A DNA stretch of 64,000 nucleotides from Methylococcaceae bacterium (GCA_030693065.1 JAUYBL010000010.1:1-64000), one strand, 5' to 3'; counted from the first letter of the stretch, positions 37,152 to 46,718 are shown. Numbers and translations are program-made. Notes: generated by a model not told the origin, from the sequence alone.

Positions 37152-37982
37152 TTATAGCGCCGAAGCGACCAGTTGTTGAGTATAGGCGTGTTGCGGGTCT
37201 TCCAGAATCTGGTCGGTCAGCCCCCTTTCAATTACGCGTCCGTATTTCATCACCAAGGTGCGCCCAGCCAAAAGCCGGATCACGCCCAAATCGTGGGTGA
37301 CCACAATCATTGCGGTGTTCAGTTCCGACTGGATTTCCAGAATCAAATCCAGAATTTTTGCCTGCACCGATAAATCCAGACCGGTGGTGACTTCATCCAG
37401 AAGCAGCAACGGCGGTCGGGTTGCCAGTGCTTTGGCGATTTGCACCCGTTGCTGCATGCCGCCGGAAAAGTTTTTCGGTAGTTCGTCCATGCGTTCGGTC
37501 AACACCTCGGTACGCGCCAGCAATTCACGGGCACGTTCGCGAATCTCGCTGTAGTTCATCACCTGGCTCATCAATAAGCGCTCGGCGATATTGCCGCCCG
37601 CCGAGATGTCGAAATTCAGTCCCAGATTGGGATTTTGATAAACCATGCCGAAACGGTGATTGCGCAGGCTGCGGCGTTGTGCTGGATTCAGCTTGAATAA
37701 AGGCTTTTGTCCGCTGTCGTCAAAAAAAGTGGCGCTGCCGCCGACCGGCATTTGGTCAAAATACAGGCATTTGACCGCCGTCGATTTACCGCTGCCGGAC
37801 TCGCCCATAATCCCTAAAATCTCACCTTTGTATAAATCGAAACTCAAATCGTGCAAGGCGACAATACTGCCGCAATGCGGGCAGATATTGGTTTCAAAGT
37901 CCGGACCGGTGCTGGCAAAGCACAAATCACAGCCCGGCCCGTACACTTGCGACAGGCCCTTTACTTCCAGAATCTTATCCAT
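37152..37982 (-). CDS. phnK: C-P lyase ABC-type protein PhnK with four-Cys insert
   Basis: This 276-aa ABC protein of the C-P lyase core complex has Walker A GESGSGKSTAVKCLY, signature FSGGMQQRVQIAKAL and Walker B LLLLDEVTTGLDL. Near the N-terminus (about residues 18-39) are CDLC and CPHC pairs, a likely zinc site inserted before the usual first strand region. It overlaps phnJ by 8 bp. Confidence 0.94.
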   Translation of the reverse strand: MDKILEVKGLSQVYGPGCDLCFASTGPDFETNICPHCGSIVALHDLSFDLYKGEILGIMGESGSGKSTAVKCLYFDQMPVGGSATFFDDSGQKPLFKLNPAQRRSLRNHRFGMVYQNPNLGLNFDISAGGNIAERLLMSQVMNYSEIRERARELLARTEVLTERMDELPKNFSGGMQQRVQIAKALATRPPLLLLDEVTTGLDLSVQAKILDLILEIQSELNTAMIVVTHDLGVIRLLAGRTLVMKYGRVIERGLTDQILEDPQHAYTQQLVASAL

Positions 37983-38832
37983 GCGCTAACTCCTGCTGTT
38001 GCTCGCAATAATCGCTGTCGGAACATTGGTAAACCCGCGCGCCTTGTTCATCGATAAACTCATCCAAAAAACTTGTCTTAGAACCGCACAGCTTGCAGGC
38101 TCTGCGCTCGCCGTGGCTGTCGGTAAAATCCTCAATGCGGAACGGTACATCATCGAACGCCAAAGGCTCGGCCAAACAATGCGGCGGTACCGCGTAGATC
38201 TTTTTCTCCCGCCCCGCGCCGAACAGAATCAAGGCTTCGGAATGATTCAGCCTGGGTACGTCGTAACGCGGTATCGGCGACGGGTCTATGATGTAATGGC
38301 CGTTGATGCGGGTCGGGTAACGGTGGGAAATGGTGATTTCATCGAATTTGACGATGTCTTCGTACAACTTCACCAACAACCGCGAATAATCAGCCTCGCC
38401 GTGCATGATCTTGCGCTTGTCCTCGCTGGGTTCGACAATCACCAGCGCATCCGGATACGGTACTTGCAGCACCAGAATCTGGTCGGCGCGTAGCGGCTGT
38501 TCCGGAATGCGATGGCGGGATTGAATCAGCGTCGCTTCTTGCAAACGGGTGGTGGTATCAATGCCGGGGCAAGTCATTTCAATGAATTTGCGCAAATTGA
38601 CGGCGTTGACCGAATCATCCGAGCCTTGGTCGATGACTTTCAAGGTGTCATCGGCGCCGATCAAAGCCAGCGTCAATTGCAAACCGCCCGTACCAAAGCC
38701 GCGTCCCATCGGCATTTCCCGTGAGGAATAAGGCACCTGATAACCGGGTATACAAATGGCTTTAATCACGCTGCGACGGATTTCGCGCTTGGCGTATTCG
38801 TCCAGAAAGGCGAAATTGATGCCGTTACTCAT
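37975..38832 (-). CDS. phnJ: C-P lyase radical-SAM catalytic subunit PhnJ
   Basis: This 285-aa subunit cleaves the carbon-phosphorus bond. The four cysteines in the PhnJ order are at the C-terminus, ACKLCGSK then YQCSDSDYC. The start MSNGINFAFLDEY at 38832 overlaps the phnI stop by 8 bp. The longer frame to 39072 would read through phnI and is not used. Confidence 0.95.
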   Translation of the reverse strand: MSNGINFAFLDEYAKREIRRSVIKAICIPGYQVPYSSREMPMGRGFGTGGLQLTLALIGADDTLKVIDQGSDDSVNAVNLRKFIEMTCPGIDTTTRLQEATLIQSRHRIPEQPLRADQILVLQVPYPDALVIVEPSEDKRKIMHGEADYSRLLVKLYEDIVKFDEITISHRYPTRINGHYIIDPSPIPRYDVPRLNHSEALILFGAGREKKIYAVPPHCLAEPLAFDDVPFRIEDFTDSHGERRACKLCGSKTSFLDEFIDEQGARVYQCSDSDYCEQQQELAHG

Positions 38833-39931
38833 GACCGGCCTCCTGTTTTTGTTGGGTGGTTCTGAGTCGGTCCATGTCCGACTGGAAGGTGACGTAATGC
38901 GGCATTTTGTAGTGCGAGGCAAAGCCCATCGAGTCGATGCCGTCCACATGCAGCAATACAAACTCCGGGTCTTCCGATGGGTTTTCCGCGCCGTCCTGCA
39001 TGCCTTTTTGCAAGGCTCTATCCAGAATCGCCATGGAAATCGCTTTGACCTCGTTATGGCCGAAGCACGCACCGTAACCTAAGGTAAAGGTCGGCACTGA
39101 TTTATTGTCGTCGCCCTGATACATGGCGACTACTTCGCATTCGGTCATCAATACTTCACCTACTTCGGTTAATTCACCGCTAATTGGATGCGGCAGCATG
39201 ACCGGTAAATAACCCACTCGCAGTTCCGCCACGGTCGGATGCACATCGCCGTAACCGCGCATGTTGGAATAAGCAATCGCCAATAACGAGCCGGTTTCGC
39301 CGCGTGCCATGGTGGCTAAAGCTGCCGAACGCGGCACTGGAAAAATCAGCGGTTCGCGGGTAATGTCAAACGGCTGTTCACGCGCGGCTTGATTGACCTG
39401 CGGCAACAAACCTTCGGCGCGCAGACTGTCCAGCACTTTCGGGAAGGAATCCGCCCCCGACTGTTGTGGCAAACCGGCCAACAACGTTTTAGCGATGGCT
39501 TGAAACTGCTCGGGACTTTCGTTGAGCAAGTCCATGCGCAAAAGGCGCAAGGCATAATCGGTGGTCGGCCCCAACATTTGCCCGCCGGGAATATCCTTGA
39601 ACGATGCGGAAATCCGTCGAATCAGCCGCATGTTACTGGTGTCATGCACCGGCGTTTCCAGCAAGCGCGGTTTGGTGGAACGGTAGGCGCGCAAGGCAAA
39701 ACTGGCTTCCAATGTATCACCCAAACTTTGCTTGATCGCCAGTGATGCGAGTTGCGGATGGTACAAACCGCCTTCCGACAAGATACGGCTGTGTAAGAAA
39801 TAAAGCTGTTTTTCGATGGTGTCGGTATCTAACGGCCTCGCGGACTCGCCTTGGCGAGTGCGCAATAATTCCAATGCATCGGCGGCGCCGTCAATAGCTC
39901 GGCCACCGCCTTTAATGGCAACATAACCCAT
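38825..39931 (-). CDS. phnI: C-P lyase core subunit PhnI
   Basis: This 368-aa subunit attaches the phosphonate to ATP ribose, displacing adenine, together with PhnG/H/L. It starts MGYVAIKGGGRAIDGA, the family hallmark, and has FGHNEVKAISMAILDRAL near the C-terminus. It meets phnH with a one-base overlap and phnJ with 8 bp. Confidence 0.95.
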   Translation of the reverse strand: MGYVAIKGGGRAIDGAADALELLRTRQGESARPLDTDTIEKQLYFLHSRILSEGGLYHPQLASLAIKQSLGDTLEASFALRAYRSTKPRLLETPVHDTSNMRLIRRISASFKDIPGGQMLGPTTDYALRLLRMDLLNESPEQFQAIAKTLLAGLPQQSGADSFPKVLDSLRAEGLLPQVNQAAREQPFDITREPLIFPVPRSAALATMARGETGSLLAIAYSNMRGYGDVHPTVAELRVGYLPVMLPHPISGELTEVGEVLMTECEVVAMYQGDDNKSVPTFTLGYGACFGHNEVKAISMAILDRALQKGMQDGAENPSEDPEFVLLHVDGIDSMGFASHYKMPHYVTFQSDMDRLRTTQQKQEAGHE

Positions 39932-40476
39932 TAGTCGATCTCCTTGATAAGTGTGGTCCTGGGCAAGGCTAAAATGCCTTCCGCGCTGGTCAACAACAGG
40001 TCTACACCTAGAGGGAAGGCACTATTCCAGTGTCTGCGACGCGTAAACCAGGATTTGTTTAGACCTTGCGGGGCGATCTGGATGGCGTGTTGAATGCCGG
40101 GACCAGTCAGTTGATAGTGGCTGTCGCCGCCGCTCAAGGCATCGAGTGTCAGCACCAAGGTGGCACCGTGTTCGGGACTGGCCAGGGTGCCTAAGTTCGG
40201 TTCAAAATCCACCGCTCGTGAGCCTTCACAAACAATAAAAGCTGCCTGCTCCGGGGCGGCAGACTTAATCTGCAAGCGCAGCCAATCGCTATTGTCGAGC
40301 AGTTGATGCGGGTCGGACAGACTACTTTCGCCATCAACCAAGGTAGCAAGTACAGCTATTGCACTGTGACTATTTGATACAGGCAAGACATTGATTTGTC
40401 CCGGTCTGGAATAAGCGTCTACCAAACAGCGGAAAGTAGCTTGTTGAAATTCAGGTTGCCAAATCACATCAATCAT
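39931..40476 (-). CDS. phnH: C-P lyase core subunit PhnH
   Basis: This 181-aa subunit of the PhnGHIJ core shows FRCLVDAYSRPGQIN and GPGIQ motifs of the family. ATG 40476 is used: the phnG stop is at 40469, so the two overlap 8 bp. The longer frame to 40506 starts inside phnG. Confidence 0.92.
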   Translation of the reverse strand: MIDVIWQPEFQQATFRCLVDAYSRPGQINVLPVSNSHSAIAVLATLVDGESSLSDPHQLLDNSDWLRLQIKSAAPEQAAFIVCEGSRAVDFEPNLGTLASPEHGATLVLTLDALSGGDSHYQLTGPGIQHAIQIAPQGLNKSWFTRRRHWNSAFPLGVDLLLTSAEGILALPRTTLIKEID

Positions 40477-40930
40477 CGTCCTGCTCCGTTGCGTTAAGTA
40501 AGGCAAAATCCACTCGAGTTTTCGCCAGCATGGCCTTGCGCAGTTGCTGTTCTTGAGTCAGTGCGGCCATGCCGATTTCCACCAGCTGATAAAGCGCCTG
40601 CCAGCCGGGTAATTGATACGCCAATATCGCGTCACACACGGCCAATGCCTCAATCTTGTCTTGGTCGTCGTCCATCAGTTGCGCGGCGCCCTGGTATTCC
40701 TGCTGGTCTTCGGTACGGATGCTGACCCAGGCACTCGCCAGCGGAATTTCGCCCAAAAAGTACGGATCATTAAAAGCGCTGTCGCGTAATTGCAGCATCC
40801 CTAAGCCGGTTTGCGGCAATTGCACCGGGGTAATGGTCCAGCGGGTAGTCATCTCATTGAGTACCGCCGTGAGTTGTTTTGTGGACTGGGTGGCCAAGGC
40901 CCGTGGCCAGTCGTGTCGTTTGATTTGCAT
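40469..40930 (-). CDS. phnG: C-P lyase core subunit PhnG
   Basis: This 153-aa subunit of the PhnGHIJ core shows the family patterns LPQTGLGMLQLRDSAFNDPY, FYLGEIPLASAWVS-like and GAAQLMDDDQDKIEALAVCDA. It starts with a one-base overlap to the second phnE. Confidence 0.92.
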   Translation of the reverse strand: MQIKRHDWPRALATQSTKQLTAVLNEMTTRWTITPVQLPQTGLGMLQLRDSAFNDPYFLGEIPLASAWVSIRTEDQQEYQGAAQLMDDDQDKIEALAVCDAILAYQLPGWQALYQLVEIGMAALTQEQQLRKAMLAKTRVDFALLNATEQDDD

Positions 40931-41709
40931 TAGTTCAAGACCTTTCTAATCCAGGATGACAGGTTGTCGATCACGATAATCGTGAGCAAAATAATGATGA
41001 TCAGTGCTGAAGCTTGGTTGTATTTAAACAGGCGTAAGGCGTCATGCAATTCCAAACCGATGCCGCCCGCGCCGACCAGGCCCAGCACCGCCGCCATGCG
41101 CACGTTGCGATCGAAAATGTACAACACGTTGCCCACCGATTCTCTGAGCATCGAAGGCCAGGCGGCAAACACAATTTTTTGGGTAAAACCGGCACCGACC
41201 GCCGATAGGGCTTCGTATTTACCGGCGGGTACCCGCTCCATGTTTTCCGCAAAAAACTTTCCCAAAAAACCAGCAGTATGTACCGCCAGCGCCAATACAC
41301 CGGGTAGCGGCCCCAAACCCATGGAGCTGACGAAAATCAACGCCAGCAGTAAATCAGGCATGGCGCGCATGAAGTTGAGTAACTCTCTAGCAATGCGATA
41401 GATAAACGGATTGGGTGTCAGTTGCCGTGCTGCATACGGTGCTATCGTTGCAGCCATAATAAAAGCTAAGGTTGTCCCCCAAAATGCAGTCACCAAGGTT
41501 TGAATCATAAGATGTAGATAACTAGACATGTTTGATAAATTAGGCGCACCGTAACGACTCAGATACTCTCCCATGTCTGCAATGCCATAGACTAAATCCT
41601 GAAAAGCAACGTCTAAATCCCAGATAATCAGCCACAACAAGGCTAGTGCCAGCGATAGCCATAACGGAAACAAATTATGCGGTCTGGACGGGAGAGTTTT
41701 AATGGACAT
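40930..41709 (-). CDS. phnE: Phosphonate ABC transporter permease PhnE, second copy
   Basis: This 259-aa inner-membrane permease has six hydrophobic segments and the EAA-type loop (GKYEALSAVGAGFTQKIVFAAWP). It overlaps the first phnE copy by 11 bp. Two distinct PhnE subunits probably form a heterodimer with PhnC and PhnD for uptake. Confidence 0.92.
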   Translation of the reverse strand: MSIKTLPSRPHNLFPLWLSLALALLWLIIWDLDVAFQDLVYGIADMGEYLSRYGAPNLSNMSSYLHLMIQTLVTAFWGTTLAFIMAATIAPYAARQLTPNPFIYRIARELLNFMRAMPDLLLALIFVSSMGLGPLPGVLALAVHTAGFLGKFFAENMERVPAGKYEALSAVGAGFTQKIVFAAWPSMLRESVGNVLYIFDRNVRMAAVLGLVGAGGIGLELHDALRLFKYNQASALIIIILLTIIVIDNLSSWIRKVLN

Positions 41710-42514
41710 TGAGTATGCCTCCTAAGGCTTTCTGCCTAAATACATCAGACAGTCTGTCTAATAGCGTGACCAGTGCATAAATGGATAAAGCGATCATACC
41801 GATGCGCTCGTAATTGAATAAGCGCATGGACATCACCATGTCATAACCGATACCACCGGCGCCGACTAGACCTAAAATGGAGGCCGCGCGCAGATTGTGA
41901 TCGAGAATGTACAGCAGTGAACCGATGAAATCCGGCACCGCCTGCGGCAGCATGGCGTACAAAATGCTTTGAAATTTAGTGCAGCCAGTCGACTCAAGGC
42001 CTTCAATGGCTTTGGCATCCACTACTTCGATGCTTTCAGCGATAAATTTGCCCATAAATCCTACGGTAACCAGTGATAACGCCATAATCCCAGGTAACGG
42101 CCCTAGCCCCAATGCCGAGACAAATACTAACGCCCACACCAACTCCGGCAGCGCGCGAATAAAGCTGAGTAAATCGCGGGTGATGCGGAAAATAATCGGG
42201 TGTGGACTGGCATTTTTTGCTGCCAAAACACCTAGCGGCATAGACAACAGTATCGCCAACGCGGTGGCAAGCAAGGTCATTTCGACAGTTTCCAGCATTT
42301 TTTTAGCCAGCTGCGGTACATAGTGCCAATCAGGCATCACCCATAAATTCTTGGTAAAATCGAGCATGCGCGGTATGGCATAAAATATTTTGTTGTATGA
42401 CATATCCACTGTCGAAGCAGTCAAAAGCAGCACCGCCAGCGGCACTAACACACTCAATACTGCGATAAGCGGTGGTTTGCCGTTAGGTGTAGGCCAATAC
42501 CAACTCAGCATCAT
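41699..42514 (-). CDS. phnE: Phosphonate ABC transporter permease PhnE, first copy
   Basis: This 271-aa permease starts [15 protein letters not shown] at 42514, with GGAG seven bases upstream. It has multiple membrane helices and the permease loop AIEGLESTGCTKFQSILYAMLP. It overlaps the phnC end by 32 bp and the second phnE start by 11 bp. Confidence 0.92.
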   Translation of the reverse strand: MMLSWYWPTPNGKPPLIAVLSVLVPLAVLLLTASTVDMSYNKIFYAIPRMLDFTKNLWVMPDWHYVPQLAKKMLETVEMTLLATALAILLSMPLGVLAAKNASPHPIIFRITRDLLSFIRALPELVWALVFVSALGLGPLPGIMALSLVTVGFMGKFIAESIEVVDAKAIEGLESTGCTKFQSILYAMLPQAVPDFIGSLLYILDHNLRAASILGLVGAGGIGYDMVMSMRLFNYERIGMIALSIYALVTLLDRLSDVFRQKALGGILNVH

Positions 42515-43262
42515 GACTTGTCTCCTCGTAAGTGGTGCCATAGATTTCAGCCTGCTTGGCCTTAGTTAATTGCTCAGGGCTACCGTCAAAAACTAATGAG
42601 CCTGCATTCAAGGCAATGATGCGGTCAGCAAATTGTTTGGCGTATTCGACCTGATGCAGATTGACAATGACGGTAATGCCTTTTTCGCTGCAAATTTTTC
42701 GCAGCAATTTAAGGACCTCTTCGCTGGATTTGGGATCAAGGCTGGCAATCGGCTCATCAGCCAGGATCAGTTTGGGTTGTTGTGCCAAGGCACGGGCAAT
42801 GCCCACCCGTTGTTGCTGGCCGCCGGAAAGCTTGTCGGCACGACTCCAGGCCTTGTCGAGCAAATCCACTTCCCGTAGCGCAGCTTCGGCAATCTGATAA
42901 TCCGTTTTGGGAAACAGGTAAAACAAACTGCTTAGCCAACTGTGTTCCGCCAGACGGCCGACCAACACATTGGTCATTACGTTCAGTCGATCCACCAGAT
43001 TAAACTGTTGAAACACCATGCCGACATGGGCGCGGATTTTGCGGTAGTTTTTTTTATTCAGGGTAACGCCATCAATGGTAATCTCGCCTTGCGTGGCGGG
43101 ATCAAGAGCATTCATGGCTCTAAGCAATGTCGATTTACCGGCACCGCTAGGACCCAGCACGGCAATGAATTGGCCGGCCTGGATGTCCAAATTGATGTTT
43201 TTCAGTGCGCAATAACCATTAGGATAGGTTTTATGCACAGCTGTTAGTGAGATGTAAGCCAT
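42483..43262 (-). CDS. phnC: Phosphonate ABC transporter ATP-binding protein PhnC
   Basis: This 259-aa ATPase starts [16 protein letters not shown] at 43262. Walker A is [14 protein letters not shown], signature [15 protein letters not shown], Walker [14 protein letters not shown]. The longer frame to 43355 runs into a palindromic repeat and is not used. Confidence 0.95.
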   Translation of the reverse strand: MAYISLTAVHKTYPNGYCALKNINLDIQAGQFIAVLGPSGAGKSTLLRAMNALDPATQGEITIDGVTLNKKNYRKIRAHVGMVFQQFNLVDRLNVMTNVLVGRLAEHSWLSSLFYLFPKTDYQIAEAALREVDLLDKAWSRADKLSGGQQQRVGIARALAQQPKLILADEPIASLDPKSSEEVLKLLRKICSEKGITVIVNLHQVEYAKQFADRIIALNAGSLVFDGSPEQLTKAKQAEIYGTTYEETSHDAELVLAYT

Positions 43263-43283
43263 AAGGATTTTCCCTTGATCGAG

Positions 43284-43354
43284 CATAGGATGGGCTAAGC
43301 AACGCGCAGCCCATCGTTTGAGTAATGGGCTTCCTTTCGTCAGCCCATCCTGCA
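43284..43354. repeat. Palindromic intergenic repeat, type B
   Basis: GCATAGGATGGGCTAA near 43284 pairs with the end near 43340-43354 (CAGCCCATCCTGC), with inner GCCCAT/ATGGGC arms. It lies between phnD and phnC and is related in pattern, but not sequence-identical, to the type A repeats. Confidence 0.7.
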
Positions 43355-43355
43355 T

Positions 43356-44225
43356 TTACTTAAGCATGTCTTCGCGCAACAAACCCAGCTCAGCGACCAA
43401 ATCACGTATTTTTTGATAATCGGCGGGAGTGACGGCATCGTATTTGGCTAAATCACCGTAACCGGTCACTTTGATGTCGTTATGCGCATGTAAAATTGCC
43501 TCGCGAATCTGGGCTTTGGTGGCTTCCGGTAAGTCTTTGCGATAGGCCATCGGTGAACCAGGCAATGGATCGGAATACAGCAACACCCGGTTGGATTCTT
43601 TGCTGATCAGGCCTTTGCTCAGCATTTTGTCGTAAGTGATGTCGTTGTCGGCGGCGGCATCGACGGATTTGTTTTTAACGGCCATTTCGGCCGCATCATG
43701 TGAGCCGGCATAGGTAAATTGGCCAAAAAATTCTTTAGGCATTTGCCCGGTGGCCTGTTTAACCAGATACGTCGGAATCAAGCCGCCGGATGTCGACGCT
43801 GGATCGACAAAGGCCACGCTTTTGCCTTTCAGATCGGCGATGGTTTTAACGTCGGAACCTTCCGGCACCACAAACAAGGAACGGTAGGTAGACAAGCCGG
43901 TATCGGCGCGCACACCGACGGCAAAGGCTTCAGCATTGGCCTCTTTCTCGGCCAGCACATAAGACAGAGGCCCAAACCAGGCAATATCCACCCGACCTTT
44001 TTTCATGCCTTCGATAACACCGGCATAATCGGTGGCGGTAAAGACTTTAACGGGCTCGCCGGTTTTGGCTTCCAGATATTGGCGCATGGGCTCGAATTTC
44101 TGGATCATTTCTTCGTTGTTTTCAGCCGGAATCAGCCCCATCACCAAGCCTTTGGCTTCGGCGATGGTTTGTATGCCGGACAACACCAGTAAAGCAGCAA
44201 TGAATTTTAGTTGTTTCAATTTCAT
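43356..44225 (-). CDS. phnD: Phosphonate ABC transporter substrate-binding protein PhnD
   Basis: This 289-aa periplasmic binding protein has a signal peptide (MKLKQLKFIAALLVLSGIQTIAEA) and the family patterns LVMGLIPAENNEEMIQKFEPM, DIAWFGPLSYVLA and GKSVAFVDPASTSGGL. Start 44225 is chosen. The longer frame begins with VHPSTSSGRTV, which is the palindromic repeat translated. Confidence 0.94.
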   Translation of the reverse strand: MKLKQLKFIAALLVLSGIQTIAEAKGLVMGLIPAENNEEMIQKFEPMRQYLEAKTGEPVKVFTATDYAGVIEGMKKGRVDIAWFGPLSYVLAEKEANAEAFAVGVRADTGLSTYRSLFVVPEGSDVKTIADLKGKSVAFVDPASTSGGLIPTYLVKQATGQMPKEFFGQFTYAGSHDAAEMAVKNKSVDAAADNDITYDKMLSKGLISKESNRVLLYSDPLPGSPMAYRKDLPEATKAQIREAILHAHNDIKVTGYGDLAKYDAVTPADYQKIRDLVAELGLLREDMLK

Positions 44226-44290
44226 CTGATTTTCCTTAAGTTTAAAAAAAGTGGTTACCAATTTAAGGCGGGACACTCTATAAGGCTTAA

Positions 44291-44361
44291 CCGTTCGTCC
44301 TGAGCTTGTCGAAGGATGGACGGTTAAGCCGCTCATGGTTCGACAAGCTCACCACGAACGG
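44291..44361. repeat. Palindromic intergenic repeat, type C
   Basis: CCGTTCGTCCTGAGCTTGTCGAA at 44291-44313 and TTCGACAAGCTCACCACGAACGG at 44339-44361 are imperfect inverted repeats (one or two mismatches). It lies between phnF and phnD. The GAGCTTGTCGAA core is widespread in bacterial intergenic repeats. Confidence 0.8.
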
Positions 44362-44420
44362 CTCTTGTGCCCTTTAGGGTATAACCTGTGCTGTCCCACC
44401 TTAAGTTGATAGTCAAAAAA

Positions 44421-45143
44421 TTATTCAATATTGATGGAGATTTGTGCGCGATCAGCTCTAAACCGCGCTAATGAATATTCAATCGGTTTTTGTGTCTTAA
44501 CATCGACATTTACGGTTTTCACCCTTAGTACCGGTAAGTGCCTGGGCATAGCCAGCAACAAACCATCTTCATCTAAGGGCAAGGTAGCGCTTACCGTGCT
44601 GCCCAAGCGGACCGGTTTCAGCCCCATGTTTTTGAAGAACGCGTGCAATGAACCGGTTTCATAATCCCTGATGCCCTCGCCCAGGCGGGCAATTGGCAAA
44701 TAGTGGGAGATCACACAAAACGGTTTATCATCGACTTTGCGCAAGGTTTCCAGCCATAACACCGCATCGCCTTCGGCAATTTGCAGCATCTTAGCCACAT
44801 TGCCTTTGGCTTTGATTTCCAGTTTTCTCAGCAAGCGCGAATCGCTGGTTTTACCCAGCGCTTCCAGATTTTCAGTAAAGCGACTGTGTTTACCGATGGC
44901 ATAATCCACCGGCGCATCCAGTACAAAAACCCCTTTGCCATGTACCCGTTCCACTAAACCCAAACTCACCAGCTCATCGATGCCCCGTCGTAAAGTGTGC
45001 CGGTTGACCGAAAAGCGATCTGCCAGCTCTTGTTCCGAAGGCAGGCAGTCACCAGCTTGGTAATGCTGCTGAATATCCTGCTGCAGCGTTTCAGCGATTT
45101 GCCTAAATATGGGTTTACCTTGTTTTCTGTCTAACATACTCAT
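44421..45143 (-). CDS. phnF: GntR/HutC-family regulator PhnF
   Basis: This 240-aa repressor has an N-terminal winged helix (LPSEQELADRFSVNRHTLRRG) and a UTRA ligand domain (GDAVLWLETLRKVDDKPFC). It probably represses the phn operon until phosphonate or a ligand binds. It is the first gene of the operon. A Pho-box-like site lies 47 bp upstream and a TATCTATAT element overlaps its start region. Confidence 0.9.
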   Translation of the reverse strand: MSMLDRKQGKPIFRQIAETLQQDIQQHYQAGDCLPSEQELADRFSVNRHTLRRGIDELVSLGLVERVHGKGVFVLDAPVDYAIGKHSRFTENLEALGKTSDSRLLRKLEIKAKGNVAKMLQIAEGDAVLWLETLRKVDDKPFCVISHYLPIARLGEGIRDYETGSLHAFFKNMGLKPVRLGSTVSATLPLDEDGLLLAMPRHLPVLRVKTVNVDVKTQKPIEYSLARFRADRAQISINIE

Positions 45144-45159
45144 CTATACATATCTATAT
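45142..45159. promoter_or_regulatory. Possible PhnF operator near phnF start
   Basis: ATCTATACATATCTATAT overlaps the phnF start. Its TATCTATAT (45151-45159) recurs at 46861-46869 upstream of the porin. A short A/T inverted-repeat style fits GntR/HutC operators. Evidence is one shared 9-mer and position only. Confidence 0.3.
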
Positions 45160-45190
45160 GACTTGAATGAGCCTATCGTAGCGTCTCAAT

Positions 45191-45211
45191 ATGACAAATG
45201 TATGACGGACA
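45191..45211 (-). promoter_or_regulatory. Pho box upstream of phnF
   Basis: On the minus strand, CCGTCATACATTTGTCATA holds two GTCAT repeats in 11-bp register, close to the Pho box CTGTCAT-N4-CTGTCAT. TACGAT, a possible -10, follows about 9 bp later. This places the phn operon under PhoB. Confidence 0.65.
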
Positions 45212-45239
45212 GAAAATTTCGCTTTAAAGCGTTGCGTCT

Positions 45240-46718
45240 TTAAAAGTTGACTTGTACTCGAGCATTAAGACCATCCTCGGAATTAAGCGATTTTCCGTTG
45301 GAAATGATGGCTTGATTGAAATCGGAACGGATGTAGTTAGTCAGAATTCGAACCTGTGGATTGATAACCCATTTAAGTCCAAGAGTGTAAGCATCCGCTT
45401 GATTAGCAAAGCCGTTTGACAGTCTACCGGTGCCAACTGCGTTATCGGCTTTAAAGTCTGAGGCATCCATATGACTGAATCTAAAGGCCAATTCCCAAGC
45501 GCCCCAACCACCTTTCATATCAAAATTACGCGTGGGGACAATATCGCCGAACGCATTCTGCTTACCAAAGAAATTGGCGTATTTTTCCCCGGTAATCAAC
45601 CAATTTGCAGACACATAAAAAGCATCAATGTCACGATTAAAACGTTGCCCCGAGACTTTACCGTCGAAATTATTATTAACATATTCCCCCACCAGCTTTA
45701 CTGGACCATGCGCTAATACGGTGGTTGCGCCGATACGCGATAGGTCAACACTAGGATCGGTAAAGCTATCCGCTTGAAAGAATTTAAGGCTGTTAGTTTC
45801 GGTGACAGCTCTTAACTGGTAATTAGCATCTCCAGGTTTGGTGGGCTGTTGCCCAAAGCTACCGGAAACACCAAAATGGTAGATACTGTCTTTATGCCCC
45901 AAGATAGGAGCGGCGTTATAGGAGAGATGCCCGAGAAAATCTTTGCCATCGACATCGCTGGTTTCATCAATGCCGGTGCTTTTTAAGCCGGCGTTGTTAC
46001 GCAAACCGCCATTAACCACACCTAAGCCGTAGTACAACCCTTGAGTCGGGTTGCCATGTAACATCGCACCGCGATCCAGGCCGGGAATAAACTGCATCGC
46101 TATAGACCGCTCCATAAAATCAATGTTACGCGAGGAGGTTGATTCATTGACGCTGAACGGAAAACGGTATTGACCGAATTTAAATTGCGCCTCATCCCAT
46201 AAATGCGCATTTATTTCTGCCCATACCAACTGTGGCGAACCTTGGAAAGAGCCGACTATCAAATACTCCCAGTTTTTATAGAGCTTACCCTGGGCATAAA
46301 GATAAGCACGGCGTATATCGAATCTATCTGCCGTTGCATCAGTATTGTTAAGAGTATTGTAAGAGTCCGCCTGAATCCGGCCATGGATCTCCATGCTGTG
46401 CTCACCATCATCGGTTTCCATTTTGAAGCCATTTTTAAACGTTAAACTGGCTGGAGCACCCTTGGCTGCTTTAGCCTTTTTTTCCTCAGGCGTCAGTGGT
46501 TTTTCTTTTTTGACGGGCTGTTCACCGGCGGCTGATAGTCTCAGTGCGCCATAAGCCTTCGAGTCGATAGCACCACTTTCATATAGCGCATCAATCAGTT
46601 TGATCATGGTGCCTTGATCAGAGGTATCCGGCTTTTTATCTTCAGCCAGAACTGGCGAAATTGCGAGTGAGCCTGCCATTGCCACACCTACGGCCGCTGC
46701 GATTTGTTTTTTTATCAA
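45240..46718 (-). CDS. Phosphate-selective porin (OprO/OprP-like)
   Basis: This 492-aa outer-membrane porin has a signal peptide (MIKKQIAAAVGVAMAGSLAISPVLA), a short coiled linker rich in Lys and Ala, then the O/P porin barrel (SLTFKNGFKMETDDGEHSMEIHGRIQ-type start through a C-terminal aromatic strand LNARVQVNF). It probably admits phosphate or phosphonate. It lies 96 bp upstream of phnF on the same strand. Confidence 0.85.
   Translation of the reverse strand: MIKKQIAAAVGVAMAGSLAISPVLAEDKKPDTSDQGTMIKLIDALYESGAIDSKAYGALRLSAAGEQPVKKEKPLTPEEKKAKAAKGAPASLTFKNGFKMETDDGEHSMEIHGRIQADSYNTLNNTDATADRFDIRRAYLYAQGKLYKNWEYLIVGSFQGSPQLVWAEINAHLWDEAQFKFGQYRFPFSVNESTSSRNIDFMERSIAMQFIPGLDRGAMLHGNPTQGLYYGLGVVNGGLRNNAGLKSTGIDETSDVDGKDFLGHLSYNAAPILGHKDSIYHFGVSGSFGQQPTKPGDANYQLRAVTETNSLKFFQADSFTDPSVDLSRIGATTVLAHGPVKLVGEYVNNNFDGKVSGQRFNRDIDAFYVSANWLITGEKYANFFGKQNAFGDIVPTRNFDMKGGWGAWELAFRFSHMDASDFKADNAVGTGRLSNGFANQADAYTLGLKWVINPQVRILTNYIRSDFNQAIISNGKSLNSEDGLNARVQVNF

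Noticed and set aside
43263-43355. N-terminal extension of PhnC
   Set aside because: It lies within a palindromic repeat, and family alignment starts at [11 protein letters not shown].
44226-44336. N-terminal extension of PhnD
   Set aside because: It is the translation of a palindromic repeat (HPSTSSGRT) and precedes the true signal peptide.
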